Shown piece after piece: positions 8,238-18,602 of a DNA stretch of 40,050 bases. The DNA is taken from assembly GCA_021783695.1 (NCBI GenBank), contig JAJXTO010000026.1, positions 1-40,050 of the forward strand, given 5' to 3'. The translations under genes were made by a program, and so were the position numbers. Below the pieces are notes generated by a model. The model was given only the letters and a program-made list of their open reading frames with translations, did not search any database and had not been told where the DNA came from. Positions within the stretch are counted from its first letter, which is position 1; each line of letters opens with the position of its first letter. The DNA comes from Pseudomonadota bacterium (GTDB lineage: Bacteria > Pseudomonadota > Gammaproteobacteria > Burkholderiales > Burkholderiaceae_C).

Positions 8238-9332
8238 ATGTTCACGACACGTTTGAAAAAACCCTTGGTCGCGCTGACCGCAGTTGCCGGGTTGCTTAGT
8301 CTCGCCGCCGCGCCCGCGCGGGCTGTCGATCCGCTGAAAATCGGCTTCGTCTATGTCGGCCCGGTGGGCGATGCTGGCTGGAGCTTTGCACACAACCAGG
8401 CACGGCTGGCGCTGCAGGCCAAATACGGCGACAAGATCAAGACGCAGTTTGTCGAAAGCGTTCCTGAGGGCCCGGATTCGGCGCGGGTGTTCCGCGATCT
8501 GGCGCAGCAGGGCGACGGCCTGATTTTCGCCACCAGCTTTGGCTATATGGAGTCGGCGCTGCGCGTGGCCAAAGACTTTCCGAACGTCAAGTTCGAGCAC
8601 GCCACCGGCTACAAAACCGCGAAGAACATGGGCACCTACGACGCCCGCACCTATGAAGGCGCCTATCTGGCCGGGGTGCTGGCTGGCGGCATGACCAAGA
8701 GCAATGTCCTCGGCGTGGTGGGCTCGGTGCCCATTCCCGAGGTGATCCGCAACATCGATTCCTTCACCCTCGGCGCGCAGTCGGTCAACCCCAGGATCAC
8801 CACCAAGGTCGTGTGGGTGAACAAATGGTTCGATCCGCCGAAGGAAACCGAAGCCGCCACGTCGCTGATCAACCAGGGCGCCGATGTGCTGTTCCAGAAC
8901 ACCGACTCGCCCGCCGTGCTGCAGACCGCCGAGAAAATGGGCAAATACGGCTTCGGCTGGGACAGCAATATGAGCAAGTTCGGCGGCAAGGCGCATCTGG
9001 CGTCGGCCACCATCAACTGGGCGCCGCTGTATGAAATGCTCACCGGTGAAGTGCTCAAGGGCACCTGGAAGCCCGCGCAATACTGGTGGGGCATGAAGCA
9101 CGACACCATCCAGTTGCAGGACATCAGCCCTGCCGTTCCCGAAACACTGAAAAAGACCGTCCTCGAACGCGAGGCCGGGCTGAAAAATGGCACCTTCAAC
9201 ATCTGGAAGGGTCCCATCGTCGATCAGTCTGGCAAGGCCGTGGTGGCCGCCGGCAAAGTGGCTGACGACAAGTTCCTCCACGGCATCACGTTCTACGTCA
9301 AGGGCGTCGAAGGCAAAGTGCCGGGGCAGTAA
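8238..9332 (+). CDS. BMP-family substrate-binding protein
   Basis: A 364-residue periplasmic binding protein of the Bmp/PnrA (Med) family. A Sec signal peptide (basic MFTTRLKK, hydrophobic core, cleavage near APARA-VDP) is followed by KIGFVYVGPVGDAGWSFAHN, the family's ligand-contact opening. There is no lipobox cysteine, so it is soluble and not a lipoprotein. Later motifs are EGAYLAGVLAGGMTKSNVLG and DVLFQNTDSPAVLQTAE. The ATG has a GGAGGA ribosome site. Family members bind purine nucleosides or related purines. The nearby adenine deaminase and the xdhC/guaD remnants suggest a purine ligand here. Confidence 0.93.
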   Translation: MFTTRLKKPLVALTAVAGLLSLAAAPARAVDPLKIGFVYVGPVGDAGWSFAHNQARLALQAKYGDKIKTQFVESVPEGPDSARVFRDLAQQGDGLIFATSFGYMESALRVAKDFPNVKFEHATGYKTAKNMGTYDARTYEGAYLAGVLAGGMTKSNVLGVVGSVPIPEVIRNIDSFTLGAQSVNPRITTKVVWVNKWFDPPKETEAATSLINQGADVLFQNTDSPAVLQTAEKMGKYGFGWDSNMSKFGGKAHLASATINWAPLYEMLTGEVLKGTWKPAQYWWGMKHDTIQLQDISPAVPETLKKTVLEREAGLKNGTFNIWKGPIVDQSGKAVVAAGKVADDKFLHGITFYVKGVEGKVPGQ

Positions 9333-9488
9333 AAAAACCGCGCGCAACCCGGTATCCGCACCCGCCGCGCGTCTCTCAGCCCGCCTTCATGCCATGTGGG
9401 GGGGCGAGACCAAGACCGGGGTCGGATTCCTGAGTTATCCGGCAAATTACATGCGTTAGGCGTCGAGCCAATACATCGAGAGTACGGC

Positions 9489-9890
9489 GTGTTCTCACAC
9501 ATCTTCGTTGGCGTCAGCGACTTCGAGCGCGCTCTAGCCTTCTACAACCCGCTGATGTCCGCACTTGGCATCACACCTCGCTTCTGTGAGCGGGAGCGTC
9601 CCTGGGCTGGCTGGCAGTCGAATCCTGGTCCACGGCCGCTCTTCCTCATCGGCACCCCATACGACAAGCTGGCACACGATGCAGGCAACGGCCAAATGGT
9701 TGCCTTCCTCGCCGGGAGCAGAGCCCTCGTAGAGAAGGCCTACGCTGTCGCACTGGCCCACGGTGGCACATCAGAAGGTGCGCCGGGTTTGAGGCCCGAA
9801 TACCATGAGTATTATTATGACGCGTATTTCCGAGACCCCGATGGAAACAAGCTCTGTGTGGCCTGTCATTCGCCTCCGAGTGGGAAATAA
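9489..9890 (+). CDS. VOC-family (glyoxalase-like) protein
   Basis: A 133-residue single-domain vicinal-oxygen-chelate protein. It begins VFSHIFVGVSDFERALAFYN, has a central FLIGTPYD strand, and ends with YYDAYFRDPDGNKLCVACH; the FRDPDGN turn is the family hallmark. Members include glyoxalases and resistance proteins, and the substrate is unknown. The GTG at 9489 is chosen because similarity starts exactly there; an upstream ATG in the same frame adds non-homologous residues. It lies in a lower-GC block that separates the transporter from adenine deaminase and is followed by an inverted repeat. It is probably acquired. Confidence 0.8.
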   Translation: MFSHIFVGVSDFERALAFYNPLMSALGITPRFCERERPWAGWQSNPGPRPLFLIGTPYDKLAHDAGNGQMVAFLAGSRALVEKAYAVALAHGGTSEGAPGLRPEYHEYYYDAYFRDPDGNKLCVACHSPPSGK

Positions 9891-9956
9891 TGGGATCAGG
9901 TCTAGTTCAGTAGCACCCTGTGATATAGCCTTGCTACATAACTAGACCTGACCCCA
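9891..9956. repeat. Inverted pair of the GGGGTCAGGTCTAG repeat
   Basis: Two 25-bp arms (9891-9915 and 9932-9956) match in 22 of 25 positions and would fold into a hairpin with a 16-base loop. Each arm starts TGGG-TCAGGTCTAGTT and contains GTAGCA. The left arm is the same motif seen at 136 and 10531. It sits between the VOC and GNAT genes. The structure resembles a BIME/REP doublet; it could also act as a transcription terminator, although there is no T-tract. Confidence 0.75.
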
Positions 9957-10057
9957 TTTCCCCTCCCAGCGCCGGTGACTTCTACTACAAGGGGCCCTAC
10001 AAGGGACCGCACACAATCAGCGCTGGCGTTACTCTTCACAAAGAACTCACCCCAGCC

Positions 10058-10528
10058 GTGGCAGAACTTTTCACCGCTCGCTTCCCAGACGACCTGCCTG
10101 ACGTCACCGCCATCTTTCGTGAGTATGTGGCCAGTCCAAGCGTTAGTCTGGCATTCCAGGACTTCGAGACTGAGTTTGCCAATCTTCCGGGCAACTACGC
10201 GCAGCCCGACGGCTGCATCCTTCTCGCCCGGAAACTTGGCTCTGTCGTCGGCTGCGCCGCCCTTCGCAAAGTGAACGGCGCCATGTGCGAACTCAAGCGG
10301 GTCTATGTCCGTCCCACCGCACGAGGCAACCATACCGGCCGTCGTCTGGTCGAGCACATGATTCAACAAGCTAGCGCTGTCGGCTACACCACCATGTGCT
10401 TGGACGTACTGCCCGAGTTCGTCGCCGCGCAGCGACTCTACGAGTCTCTCGGTTTCGTCCCAGTTCAGCCAGTCAGCTACAACCCGGTTCCTGGCACCAA
10501 GTTTCTGGCACTTAGCTTGGCGCGATAA
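10058..10528 (+). CDS. GNAT-family N-acetyltransferase
   Basis: A GNAT protein of about 156 residues. The acetyl-CoA site is visible as CELKRVYVRPTARGNHTGRR near residue 90, followed by MCLDVLPEFVAAQRLYESLG near 125, the usual ending of the fold. The substrate is unknown. The GTG at 10058 is the first start in frame. The frame stays open upstream back to 9929 without another start, and that leader reads like coding sequence, so the 5' end may be truncated or altered. It is flanked on both sides by copies of the dispersed repeat. Confidence 0.78.
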   Translation: MAELFTARFPDDLPDVTAIFREYVASPSVSLAFQDFETEFANLPGNYAQPDGCILLARKLGSVVGCAALRKVNGAMCELKRVYVRPTARGNHTGRRLVEHMIQQASAVGYTTMCLDVLPEFVAAQRLYESLGFVPVQPVSYNPVPGTKFLALSLAR

Positions 10529-10530
10529 AA

Positions 10531-10561
10531 GGGGTCAGGTTTAGCTCGATAGCATTTGTGC
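10531..10561 (+). repeat. Dispersed GGGGTCAGGTCTAG repeat, copy 3
   Basis: A 31-base direct copy of the repeat at 136-166 with three substitutions, starting two bases after the GNAT stop codon. Together with 9891-9956 it brackets the GNAT gene. The adenine deaminase gene begins about 38 bp further on. Confidence 0.65.
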
Positions 10562-10586
10562 CGGGTCCCGCTCCCTCTGGAAATGA

Positions 10587-12238
<1,652 letters not shown>

Positions 12239-12499
12239 GGCGGAGCGTTTAACCCAGATTGTCCAATAGGCGGCGCTGCGTGCCTGCGCGGGCCCTGGCG
12301 GGTGTTTCGGGGCGTCTTTTCCCCCGCGCTTCGCGCCTATAGCGATGGCTATGGGCTTGTCGCCCGGGGCCAAATCCATCCCCGAGCCCCCGCGCCAACA
12401 TCCCGCGCCCTATTGAGCAATCTGGGTTTATCCCCACACCCGTCTAGGAATTGCATCGCTGTAGCATCTGTTCACATTTAACAGAACAGGGAGGCAGTG

Positions 12500-13489
12500 A
12501 TGTGGAACAGGAATCTGGATGCAGAATTCAACAGTCTTTCGCCGGGGCGTCCCGGCGGTGCGCTGTCGCGGCGCGACTTCGTGCGCTCTGCCCTGGGTGT
12601 GGGATTTGCCGCAGCAGCCGGTCCGGTCGTGGCGCAGACGGCCATCAGTACGTCGGCAGACGGCTTGCTGGCGGGTGAGGTGCTGATTGAATCGGGCGGC
12701 CAAAAAATTCCGGTCTATCGCGCCCAGCCCAAGGGCAAGAGCGACCTGCCGGTGGTGCTGGTGGTGTCCGAGATTTTTGGTGTGCATGAATACATTGCCG
12801 ACGTGGCGCGGCGCCTCGCGCACCAGGGCTATCTGGCACTCGCGCCCGATCTGTTCGTCCGCCAGGGCGACCCGATGGCCTACGGCAGCATTGCCGAGGT
12901 CATGAGCAATGTGATTTCCAAGGTGCCCGACGCGCAGGTTCTGCAAGATCTGGACGCCTGCCGCGATTGGGCGGTGGCGCATGGCGGCAAGGCCGGGCAT
13001 GTAGGTATCACCGGCTTTTGCTGGGGCGGGCGGTTTGTGTGGCTGTATTGCGCCCATGCGCCGGTGCAGGCTGGGGTGGCCTGGTACGGGCGCCTCGTGG
13101 GTACGCCGTCTGCGCTGTCGCCAAAGAATCCGGTGGACATTGCCAAAGATCTCAAAGCTCCTGTACTTGGCCTGTACGGTGGCAAGGACCAGGGCATCAC
13201 GCAGGAGTCGGTGGGGCAGATGCGCAAGGCGCTCGCCGCAGGCGACGCCGCGGCCAAGGCATCAGAAATCGTGGTGTATCCGGACGCGGGCCATGGCTTC
13301 CATGCCGATTATCGCCCCAGCTATAACGCAAAAGACGCGCAGGACGGATGGAACCGCGCGCTGGCCTGGCTGCGGCAGCATCACGTTGTCGCCGTGGCTG
13401 CCGCGGATGAGCCGCCTCAGGACGGCATGTGCCAGACCGAGAGAGGATTTCCGCAGATTTTCCCGGTGGACAAACTGCTCAGTGGCTGA
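12500..13489 (+). CDS. Exported dienelactone-hydrolase-family protein
   Basis: A 329-residue alpha/beta hydrolase. The N-terminus carries a twin-arginine signal (SRRDFVRSALGVGF, then AAAAGPVVAQT), so it is likely exported folded by Tat. The catalytic triad of dienelactone hydrolases is visible: Cys in GFCWGGRF, Asp in YGGKDQGI and His in DAGHGFH. EIFGVHEYIADVARRL is also typical. The natural substrate is unknown. The ATG at 12500 has GGGAGG five bases upstream and is preferred to the overlapping GTG at 12497. It is a single gene, convergent with the stress-protein pair. Confidence 0.9.
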   Translation: MWNRNLDAEFNSLSPGRPGGALSRRDFVRSALGVGFAAAAGPVVAQTAISTSADGLLAGEVLIESGGQKIPVYRAQPKGKSDLPVVLVVSEIFGVHEYIADVARRLAHQGYLALAPDLFVRQGDPMAYGSIAEVMSNVISKVPDAQVLQDLDACRDWAVAHGGKAGHVGITGFCWGGRFVWLYCAHAPVQAGVAWYGRLVGTPSALSPKNPVDIAKDLKAPVLGLYGGKDQGITQESVGQMRKALAAGDAAAKASEIVVYPDAGHGFHADYRPSYNAKDAQDGWNRALAWLRQHHVVAVAAADEPPQDGMCQTERGFPQIFPVDKLLSG

Positions 13490-13520
13490 GGCGCTTGCAG
13501 CTGGCCCGGATCTGCCCGCT

Positions 13521-13955
13521 TCAGCGCACAACCAGAACTGGCAGTTTGGAATGCGACAGCACGCGCGAGGTCTGACTGCCCAGCACGGCGGAACTCACGC
13601 CGCTGCGGCCATGCGAGGCAATGATGATGGCGTCGCAGCCCTGTTTTTCTGCCACCGCCAAAAGCCCGCGCCAAGCCTGCGCATCTTCTTCCACCACAGT
13701 ATCGCAACTCAGGCCCGCGGCCTGCAGTCGTCCGCGCATGCGCTGCAGAGCGACGTCAGCCTGTTTACGCACTTCGTCCTGCCACTGATCCATGCCGACA
13801 GGCATGACTTCAATGGCGCCGATGTACGGATACAAATCGATGACTGAAGCGACCGTGAGCTTCGAGCCGAACTTCTTTGCCAGCTCGGTGGCATAGGGCA
13901 GGGCTTTTTCAGACAGCTCGGAGCCGTCGGTGGACAGGAGGATGTGATTGAACAT
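13521..13955 (-). CDS. Universal stress protein, copy 1
   Basis: A 144-residue single-domain UspA protein. It starts MFNHILLSTDGSELSEKALP, and the ATP-binding loop near the end reads IIIASHGRSGVSSAVLGSQT, matching the G-2x-G-9x-G(S/T) signature. The ATG at 13955 has GGAG upstream, and residues upstream of it are not family-like. It is the second of two tandem usp genes that share clear overall similarity, which points to duplication. The role in stress response is inferred from the family. Confidence 0.92.
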   Translation of the reverse strand: MFNHILLSTDGSELSEKALPYATELAKKFGSKLTVASVIDLYPYIGAIEVMPVGMDQWQDEVRKQADVALQRMRGRLQAAGLSCDTVVEEDAQAWRGLLAVAEKQGCDAIIIASHGRSGVSSAVLGSQTSRVLSHSKLPVLVVR

Positions 13956-13981
13956 GGGAGTGCTCCATTTTTGAGGTGTGG

Positions 13982-14012
13982 CCGCCGGGATCGAGAACAC
14001 CGCTCCCGGCGG
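13982..14012 (-). other. Intercistronic hairpin between the usp genes
   Basis: A perfect 9-bp GC-rich stem (CCGCCGGGA with TCCCGGCGG) and 13-base loop lie just after the stop of the upstream usp gene and 27 bp before the start of the downstream one. There is no T-run, so it is more likely an mRNA processing or stabilising hairpin, or a weak terminator, than a classical terminator. Confidence 0.5.
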
Positions 14013-14018
14013 GGTGAA

Positions 14019-14453
14019 TCAGCGCAGAACCAGCACCGGAATGGTCGAGTGGGTCAACAGTTTCTGGGTTTCACTGCCCAGCAGCAGGGCCTGTACCCCG
14101 CGGCGGCCATGCGAGGCGATGACCACCAGATCGCAGCCGCGATCCTTGGCGACGTCGAGCATGGCCTTCCAGGGGTGGATGTCTTCGGCAATCACCGGCT
14201 CGAATGCCACGCCCGCGGCCTGAGAGGCGTCCTGCAGGGGCTTGAGTGCGTCTTCCGCCAGTTGGGTGACATGCACGCGGTACTGGTCCGCGGTGATGGG
14301 CACGGACTCCGCGAGACCGGAGTAGGGATATGGGTCGGTGACATTGAGGCCGACCATCGCAGCGCCGCAACTCTTGGCCAACGCAACGGCATGGGCGACC
14401 ACCTTGCCTCCTGTTTCCGATCCATCTGTGGGAACGAGAATTTTTTTATACAT
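14019..14453 (-). CDS. Universal stress protein, copy 2
   Basis: A 144-residue UspA protein beginning MYKKILVPTDGSETGGKVVA, with the ATP-binding loop VVIASHGRRGVQALLLGSET near the C-terminus. Its length equals that of copy 1, and it lies 63 bp upstream of it on the same strand, consistent with a duplicated two-gene operon. The central regions (PYPYSGLAESVPI here, YPYIGAIEVMPV in the other) are similar but have diverged, so the two may bind different partners. Confidence 0.92.
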   Translation of the reverse strand: MYKKILVPTDGSETGGKVVAHAVALAKSCGAAMVGLNVTDPYPYSGLAESVPITADQYRVHVTQLAEDALKPLQDASQAAGVAFEPVIAEDIHPWKAMLDVAKDRGCDLVVIASHGRRGVQALLLGSETQKLLTHSTIPVLVLR

Positions 14454-14634
14454 GGCGAGCTCCGTTTGGGTGAAAAGACTGATTTGGGTCGTGGTTTGTC
14501 AAAGCCTCTAACCACTCGCCATATGCTGCTACTGCAATGTATTACCAGACTTGTTGCAGATCAAACCAGCGCGTCGGATGCGCTGCAAACACATTCAAGA
14601 AACTGCCGGTTTGGCGAGCCGACCGCGGGAACTC

Positions 14635-15498
14635 TCAGATCCGGCCCGGCTCGCGCCCCTTGGCCACGGGGCGCGACGGGTCTGCGCACCACTCGCTCCA
14701 TGAGCCGGGATAGAGCAAACTGCCATCGAGCCCGGCATGCATCATGGCCAGAAGATTGTGGCAGCCGGAAACGCCGGAGCCGCAGTGGTGGATCACGTCG
14801 CGCGGGTCCCAGTCTTCGAGCAGGGCGGTGAATTCTTCGCGCAATTGTTCACGCGACTTGAAGGTGCCGTCCGCCTGCAGATTGGTCTGAAAGAAGCGAT
14901 TTTTCGCCCCGGGGACATGCCCGGCCACCGGGTCGAGCGGTTCCACCTCGCCGGCATAGCGTTCGGGCGCGCGGGCGTCGAGCACCAGTTTGTTTGTGCT
15001 GCGCAGGTTGTCCAGCACGCCCTCGGTCGGCACTTCGCCGACCAGCGAGGGACGGCGGATGAAGGTTCCTGGCGCACGCGGCGCGGGTGCGGCGCTTTCG
15101 CTCGCACCGCCTGCGGCCAGCCAGGCCTGCCAGCCTCCATCGAGCACGGCCACCGCATCGTGGCCGAGCCAGCGCAGCATCCACCACAGCCGCACGGCAA
15201 AGCCACCGCCGGCGCGGTCGTAGGCGACGACCTGCTGATTCTGATTCAGCCCGAGCTGCGCGAGGCGCGCGGCGAACGCTTGCGCATCCGGCAGCGGATG
15301 TCGGCCATTGCGTCCGGTCATCGGCGCAGACAGATCGCGGTCGAGATGCAGAAACAGCGCGCCGGGAATATGCGCTGCGGCGTGGTCGCGCTGGCCGGCC
15401 TGCGGATTGGCAAGATCGTGGCTGCAATCCACGACAAAGACACCGCGCGACTGCATCAGTTCCGCGGCGGAAATCAGGGTGGTGTAGGAAGTGGGCAT
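14635..15498 (-). CDS. Sulfurtransferase, 3-mercaptopyruvate type
   Basis: A 287-residue tandem rhodanese. The N-terminal domain (VVDCSHDL near residue 22, HIPGALFLHLDRDLS near 43) is inactive, and the C-terminal domain carries the active-site cysteine in HHCGSGVSGCHN. A CGSGV loop is characteristic of mercaptopyruvate sulfurtransferases, whereas thiosulfate rhodaneses have CRKGVT. It moves sulfane sulfur from mercaptopyruvate to a thiol or cyanide acceptor. It lies 33 bp downstream of the Rieske oxygenase on the same strand and may be co-transcribed. Confidence 0.88.
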   Translation of the reverse strand: MPTSYTTLISAAELMQSRGVFVVDCSHDLANPQAGQRDHAAAHIPGALFLHLDRDLSAPMTGRNGRHPLPDAQAFAARLAQLGLNQNQQVVAYDRAGGGFAVRLWWMLRWLGHDAVAVLDGGWQAWLAAGGASESAAPAPRAPGTFIRRPSLVGEVPTEGVLDNLRSTNKLVLDARAPERYAGEVEPLDPVAGHVPGAKNRFFQTNLQADGTFKSREQLREEFTALLEDWDPRDVIHHCGSGVSGCHNLLAMMHAGLDGSLLYPGSWSEWCADPSRPVAKGREPGRI

Positions 15499-15530
15499 TG
15501 AGCAGAACGGGTTGAGGTGGATTTTGCGCT

Positions 15531-16637
15531 TCAGGCCGGCACCTGCAGCTTGTTGCGGAACCAGGCGTGGAAGTGACGCATACCGTCTTCCATCGGGGAC
15601 TGATACGGACCATGCTGGTCGTCACCGCGCTCGAACAGGGCTTTGCGACCGGCGTCCATGCGCTCGGCGATTTCGTCGTCTTCCGCGCAGGTTTCCATAT
15701 AGGCGGCCCGCTCGGCCATGATGAACTCGCGCTCGAAGGCGGCAATTTCCTCGGGATAGAAAAACTCCACCATGTTCAGGGTTTTCTGCGGCCCCAGCGG
15801 GTAGAGGGTGGAGACCACCAGCACATGCGGATACCACTCCAGCATGATGTTGGGGTAGAGCGTCAACCAGATGGCGCCGTGCTCCGGCAGCTTCTTGTCA
15901 GAGCGGAAATTCAGCACCGCCTGATGCCATTTGCTGTAGACGGCGCTGCCCGGGTGCTGCAGGCCCTCATGCACGCCGACGGTCTGCACGCTCCATTCGG
16001 GAGCGAATTGCCACTGCAGCACGCTGCAGTCGACGAACTTGCCCAGGCCGGGGTGGAAAGGCACAACGTGATAGTCCTCCAGATAGACCTCGATGAAGGT
16101 CTTCCAGTTGTAGTTGCAGACGTGCATTTCGGTGTGATCGTGCACAAACCCGGTGAAGTCGAACTCCTGGAGCACGGCGAGCTGCTGCATGGTCTGTGCC
16201 ACGGGATAGCCGTTGTCCTCGAACAGCATGCCGTTCCAGCGCTGCAGAGGGTATTTTTGCAGATGCAGGCAGGGATCTTGCTCGAAGTGCGGCGCACCGA
16301 CGAGTTGGCCGTCCAGCCCATAGGTCCAGCGGTGCAGCGGGCAGACGATGTTCTTGCCGGTGCTGCCCATGCCGCGCAACATCACCGCCTGACGGTGGCG
16401 GCAGACGTTGGACAACAACTCGATACCCTCGGGATTGTGGATCAGCACCCGTCCTTCACCCTCCTGGGCGAGCGCGGCGTAGTCGCCGATCTTGGGTACC
16501 GTGAGTTCATGTCCGAGGTAGCGCGGGCCGGAGCGGAAGATCTGTTCCTGCTCCAGCTTGAACAGATCGTCATCGAAATACGTCGAAACCGGCAACTGCA
16601 GGTGATCCTGCGACAGGCGAATGCTCAGATCGGACAT
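15531..16637 (-). CDS. Rieske non-heme iron oxygenase, alpha subunit
   Basis: A 368-residue ring-hydroxylating-oxygenase-type protein. The Rieske [2Fe-2S] ligands are CRHR near residue 79 and CPLHRW near 100. The mononuclear iron ligands are in [11 protein letters not shown] near 187, with a later Asp (ERMDAGRKA near 330). It resembles choline/carnitine monooxygenase-like members, but the substrate cannot be told. ATG 16637 is chosen, with GGAGG eleven bases upstream; a GTG at 16655 is an alternative. No ferredoxin or reductase partner gene is adjacent, so electrons must come from elsewhere. Confidence 0.88.
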   Translation of the reverse strand: MSDLSIRLSQDHLQLPVSTYFDDDLFKLEQEQIFRSGPRYLGHELTVPKIGDYAALAQEGEGRVLIHNPEGIELLSNVCRHRQAVMLRGMGSTGKNIVCPLHRWTYGLDGQLVGAPHFEQDPCLHLQKYPLQRWNGMLFEDNGYPVAQTMQQLAVLQEFDFTGFVHDHTEMHVCNYNWKTFIEVYLEDYHVVPFHPGLGKFVDCSVLQWQFAPEWSVQTVGVHEGLQHPGSAVYSKWHQAVLNFRSDKKLPEHGAIWLTLYPNIMLEWYPHVLVVSTLYPLGPQKTLNMVEFFYPEEIAAFEREFIMAERAAYMETCAEDDEIAERMDAGRKALFERGDDQHGPYQSPMEDGMRHFHAWFRNKLQVPA

Positions 16638-16805
16638 GATGGGGTGCACCTCCACAACGAAAAAGGGCCTGGGTCATCCAGGCGCGACGATTGTAGAGTC
16701 CGGGTCTCCCTGCAAAGCTGCCTGACGCGCCTAAAATGGCTGACTTTCCTCATTCAGCCTCCAGGGTCGCCGTGTATTGCCGCGGACATGGCCCGGCTCG
16801 ACGAC

Positions 16806-17072
16806 ATGCCTGCCGCCAAAACAGCCCGCAAACCCGATTCGGCCCCGGCCAGCTACGAAGAGGCGCTCACCGAGCTGGAGCAGATCGTGCAGGCGATGGA
16901 GGCTGGACAGCTCGGTCTGGACGACACCCTGTCCGCCTACAAACGTGGCAACCTTCTGCTGCAGTTTTGCCGCAGCAAGCTGCAGGCGGTGGAGCAGCAG
17001 ATGCAGGTGCTCGACGGCGAGCAACTCAAACCCCTGGGTGTCGAGACACTCGAGGAGGATGACCGTGTCTGA
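16806..17072 (+). CDS. xseB: Exodeoxyribonuclease VII small subunit
   Basis: An 88-residue XseB, recognised by [33 protein letters not shown] and LLQFCRSKL. It associates with XseA to form the single-strand-specific exonuclease VII. An ATG six codons upstream (16788) is also possible; neither has a strong ribosome site. It overlaps ispA by 8 bp. The xseB-ispA arrangement is widely conserved in proteobacteria. Confidence 0.9.
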   Translation: MPAAKTARKPDSAPASYEEALTELEQIVQAMEAGQLGLDDTLSAYKRGNLLLQFCRSKLQAVEQQMQVLDGEQLKPLGVETLEEDDRV

Positions 17073-18060
17073 AGCCCTGCAGGGCGAGCGCTCGCAGGTG
17101 CGGCCCGTGGTTGTCGCCATGCCGTTCGATGCGTGGATGCGCCAGCACCAGTCCAAGGCGCAAGCCTTGATTGCGCGATTCGTTCCACAGGCGCACCCGC
17201 TTGTGCCGCAACTGCATGAAGCCATGCATTACGCAGCGGCACTCGGCGGCAAGCGCGTGCGTCCTTTGCTGGTGTGGGCTGCCGGCGAGTGTGTACAGGC
17301 GGATGCTGTTGCGCTGGACCGCGCCGCCTGCGCGGTGGAATTGGTGCATGCCTATTCGCTGGTGCATGACGATCTGCCCTGCATGGACGACGACGTGCTG
17401 CGCCGCGGCCAGCCCACGACCCATGTGCGCTTCGGCGAGGCGCTGGCCTTGCTTGCCGGCGACGCCTTGCAGGCGCTGGCCTACGAAGTGCTCACACCGG
17501 ATGTCGGCGTTGCTCCGGCGTTGCAGGCCCGGCTGTGCGCGCTGCTGGCACGCGCCTCGGGTGCGGATGGCATGGCTGGTGGACAGACTCTCGACATCCT
17601 CGCCACCGGCGGCGCCATTGGCGGCGACGATCTGATGCACATGCACAGCCGAAAAACCGGCGCACTGCTCAAGGCCAGCGTACTGATGGGCGCGGCGTGC
17701 GGGGGCGTGATCAGTCGTCACGATCCCTATGCTCCGCCTTCGCCGTCCTTGCAAGGTGCTGCGCCGGTGTATGCGGCGCTGGACACTTACGGTGAAGCGA
17801 TCGGTCTGGCTTTTCAGGTGGTGGACGATATCCTGGATGTCACCGCGGATTCCGCCACGCTGGGCAAGACCGCGGGCAAGGATGCGCAGCAGAATAAGTC
17901 CACCTACGTTTCCGCACTCGGCCTCGATGCCGCACGTCAACTGGCGCACGACCTGCGCGACAAGGCGCAGGCCGCGCTTGACACCTTGCCAGCGGCACAG
18001 TGCGCATCCAGCCAGCGTCTGCGTGAGCTGGCCGACCTGATCGTGTTGCGCGAGCATTGA
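17065..18060 (+). CDS. ispA: Farnesyl diphosphate synthase
   Basis: A 331-residue polyprenyl synthase that condenses IPP with DMAPP and GPP to FPP. The first aspartate-rich motif is DDLPCMDDD near residue 105, the second is DDILDV near 255, and [11 protein letters not shown] near 60 binds diphosphate. The GTG at 17065 is preferred because AGGAGG lies six bases upstream; an ATG at 17059 sits directly on that ribosome site. At 331 residues it is longer than the usual about 300. The excess is an N-terminal extension and a loop ([15 protein letters not shown] near 215). Confidence 0.92.
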   Translation: MSEALQGERSQVRPVVVAMPFDAWMRQHQSKAQALIARFVPQAHPLVPQLHEAMHYAAALGGKRVRPLLVWAAGECVQADAVALDRAACAVELVHAYSLVHDDLPCMDDDVLRRGQPTTHVRFGEALALLAGDALQALAYEVLTPDVGVAPALQARLCALLARASGADGMAGGQTLDILATGGAIGGDDLMHMHSRKTGALLKASVLMGAACGGVISRHDPYAPPSPSLQGAAPVYAALDTYGEAIGLAFQVVDDILDVTADSATLGKTAGKDAQQNKSTYVSALGLDAARQLAHDLRDKAQAALDTLPAAQCASSQRLRELADLIVLREH

Positions 18061-18091
18061 TTCCATTCACCCCGTTGACCGAGAGACTTCC

Positions 18092-18598
18092 GTGACCATC
18101 CGTCGCCATTCCGCCTCTGGCGCTGCTGCGCTTTCAGCCCTTGCCGCAGCAACCGCGCTGGGCGCTCTGGGCGGTGCGCTGTGGTTGCAGCGCAAGGGCT
18201 TTGCGCCTTGCCCGCTGTGCATCCTGCAGCGCATGGCCTATCTGGGAGTGCTCGGTTTCGTGCTCTCTGCCACGAGTCTGATGCGTGTGGGCTCGGCCTT
18301 GGGCGTCCGCTTGCTGCAAGGTCTGGCGGCGCTCAGCGCGCTGGTGGGCCTTGGGTTTGCTGCCCGCCATATCTGGCTAGTGCTGCATCCGGGGCGGCTT
18401 TGCGGCCTGGACCCGCTGGCCGCGGTCATCAATCACTGGAGTGTCACCCAGTGGATGCCCTGGATGTTCCGGGCGGATGGTCTGTGTGCCGACACCCCTG
18501 CGGTTTTCGGGCTGGCGCTGCCATTCTGGTCGGCGGCGGGTTTTGGTGCGATTTTCATGATGCTGCTCGCCGCCATGCGGCGCGGCGGCCGGTCCTGA
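18092..18598 (+). CDS. dsbB: Disulfide bond formation protein B
   Basis: A 168-residue inner-membrane protein with four hydrophobic helices. The first periplasmic cysteine pair is CPLC near residue 40, in [16 protein letters not shown], and the second pair is formed by cysteines in GRLCGLDP near 105 and DGLCADTP near 130. DsbB reoxidises periplasmic DsbA and passes electrons to quinone. The start is GTG with GAGAG upstream. It sits between ispA and dxs, with 31 bp before and 4 bp after it, so it is co-transcribed with the isoprenoid genes. Confidence 0.92.
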   Translation: MTIRRHSASGAAALSALAAATALGALGGALWLQRKGFAPCPLCILQRMAYLGVLGFVLSATSLMRVGSALGVRLLQGLAALSALVGLGFAARHIWLVLHPGRLCGLDPLAAVINHWSVTQWMPWMFRADGLCADTPAVFGLALPFWSAAGFGAIFMMLLAAMRRGGRS

Positions 18599-18602
18599 TG
18601 GC

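Noticed and set aside
9455-9461. GTTAGGC before the VOC gene, like an integron attC core, with a GCCTAAC near 979.
   Set aside because: No paired inverse core lies upstream of the VOC gene, no attC-like stem can be drawn, no integrase is present, and seven-base matches are expected by chance. The hairpin at 9891-9956 lacks attC core sites.
15567-17072. A 501-codon plus-strand frame ending in xseB.
   Set aside because: Only the last about 90 codons match XseB. The earlier part is antisense to the Rieske oxygenase, which has all metal ligands.
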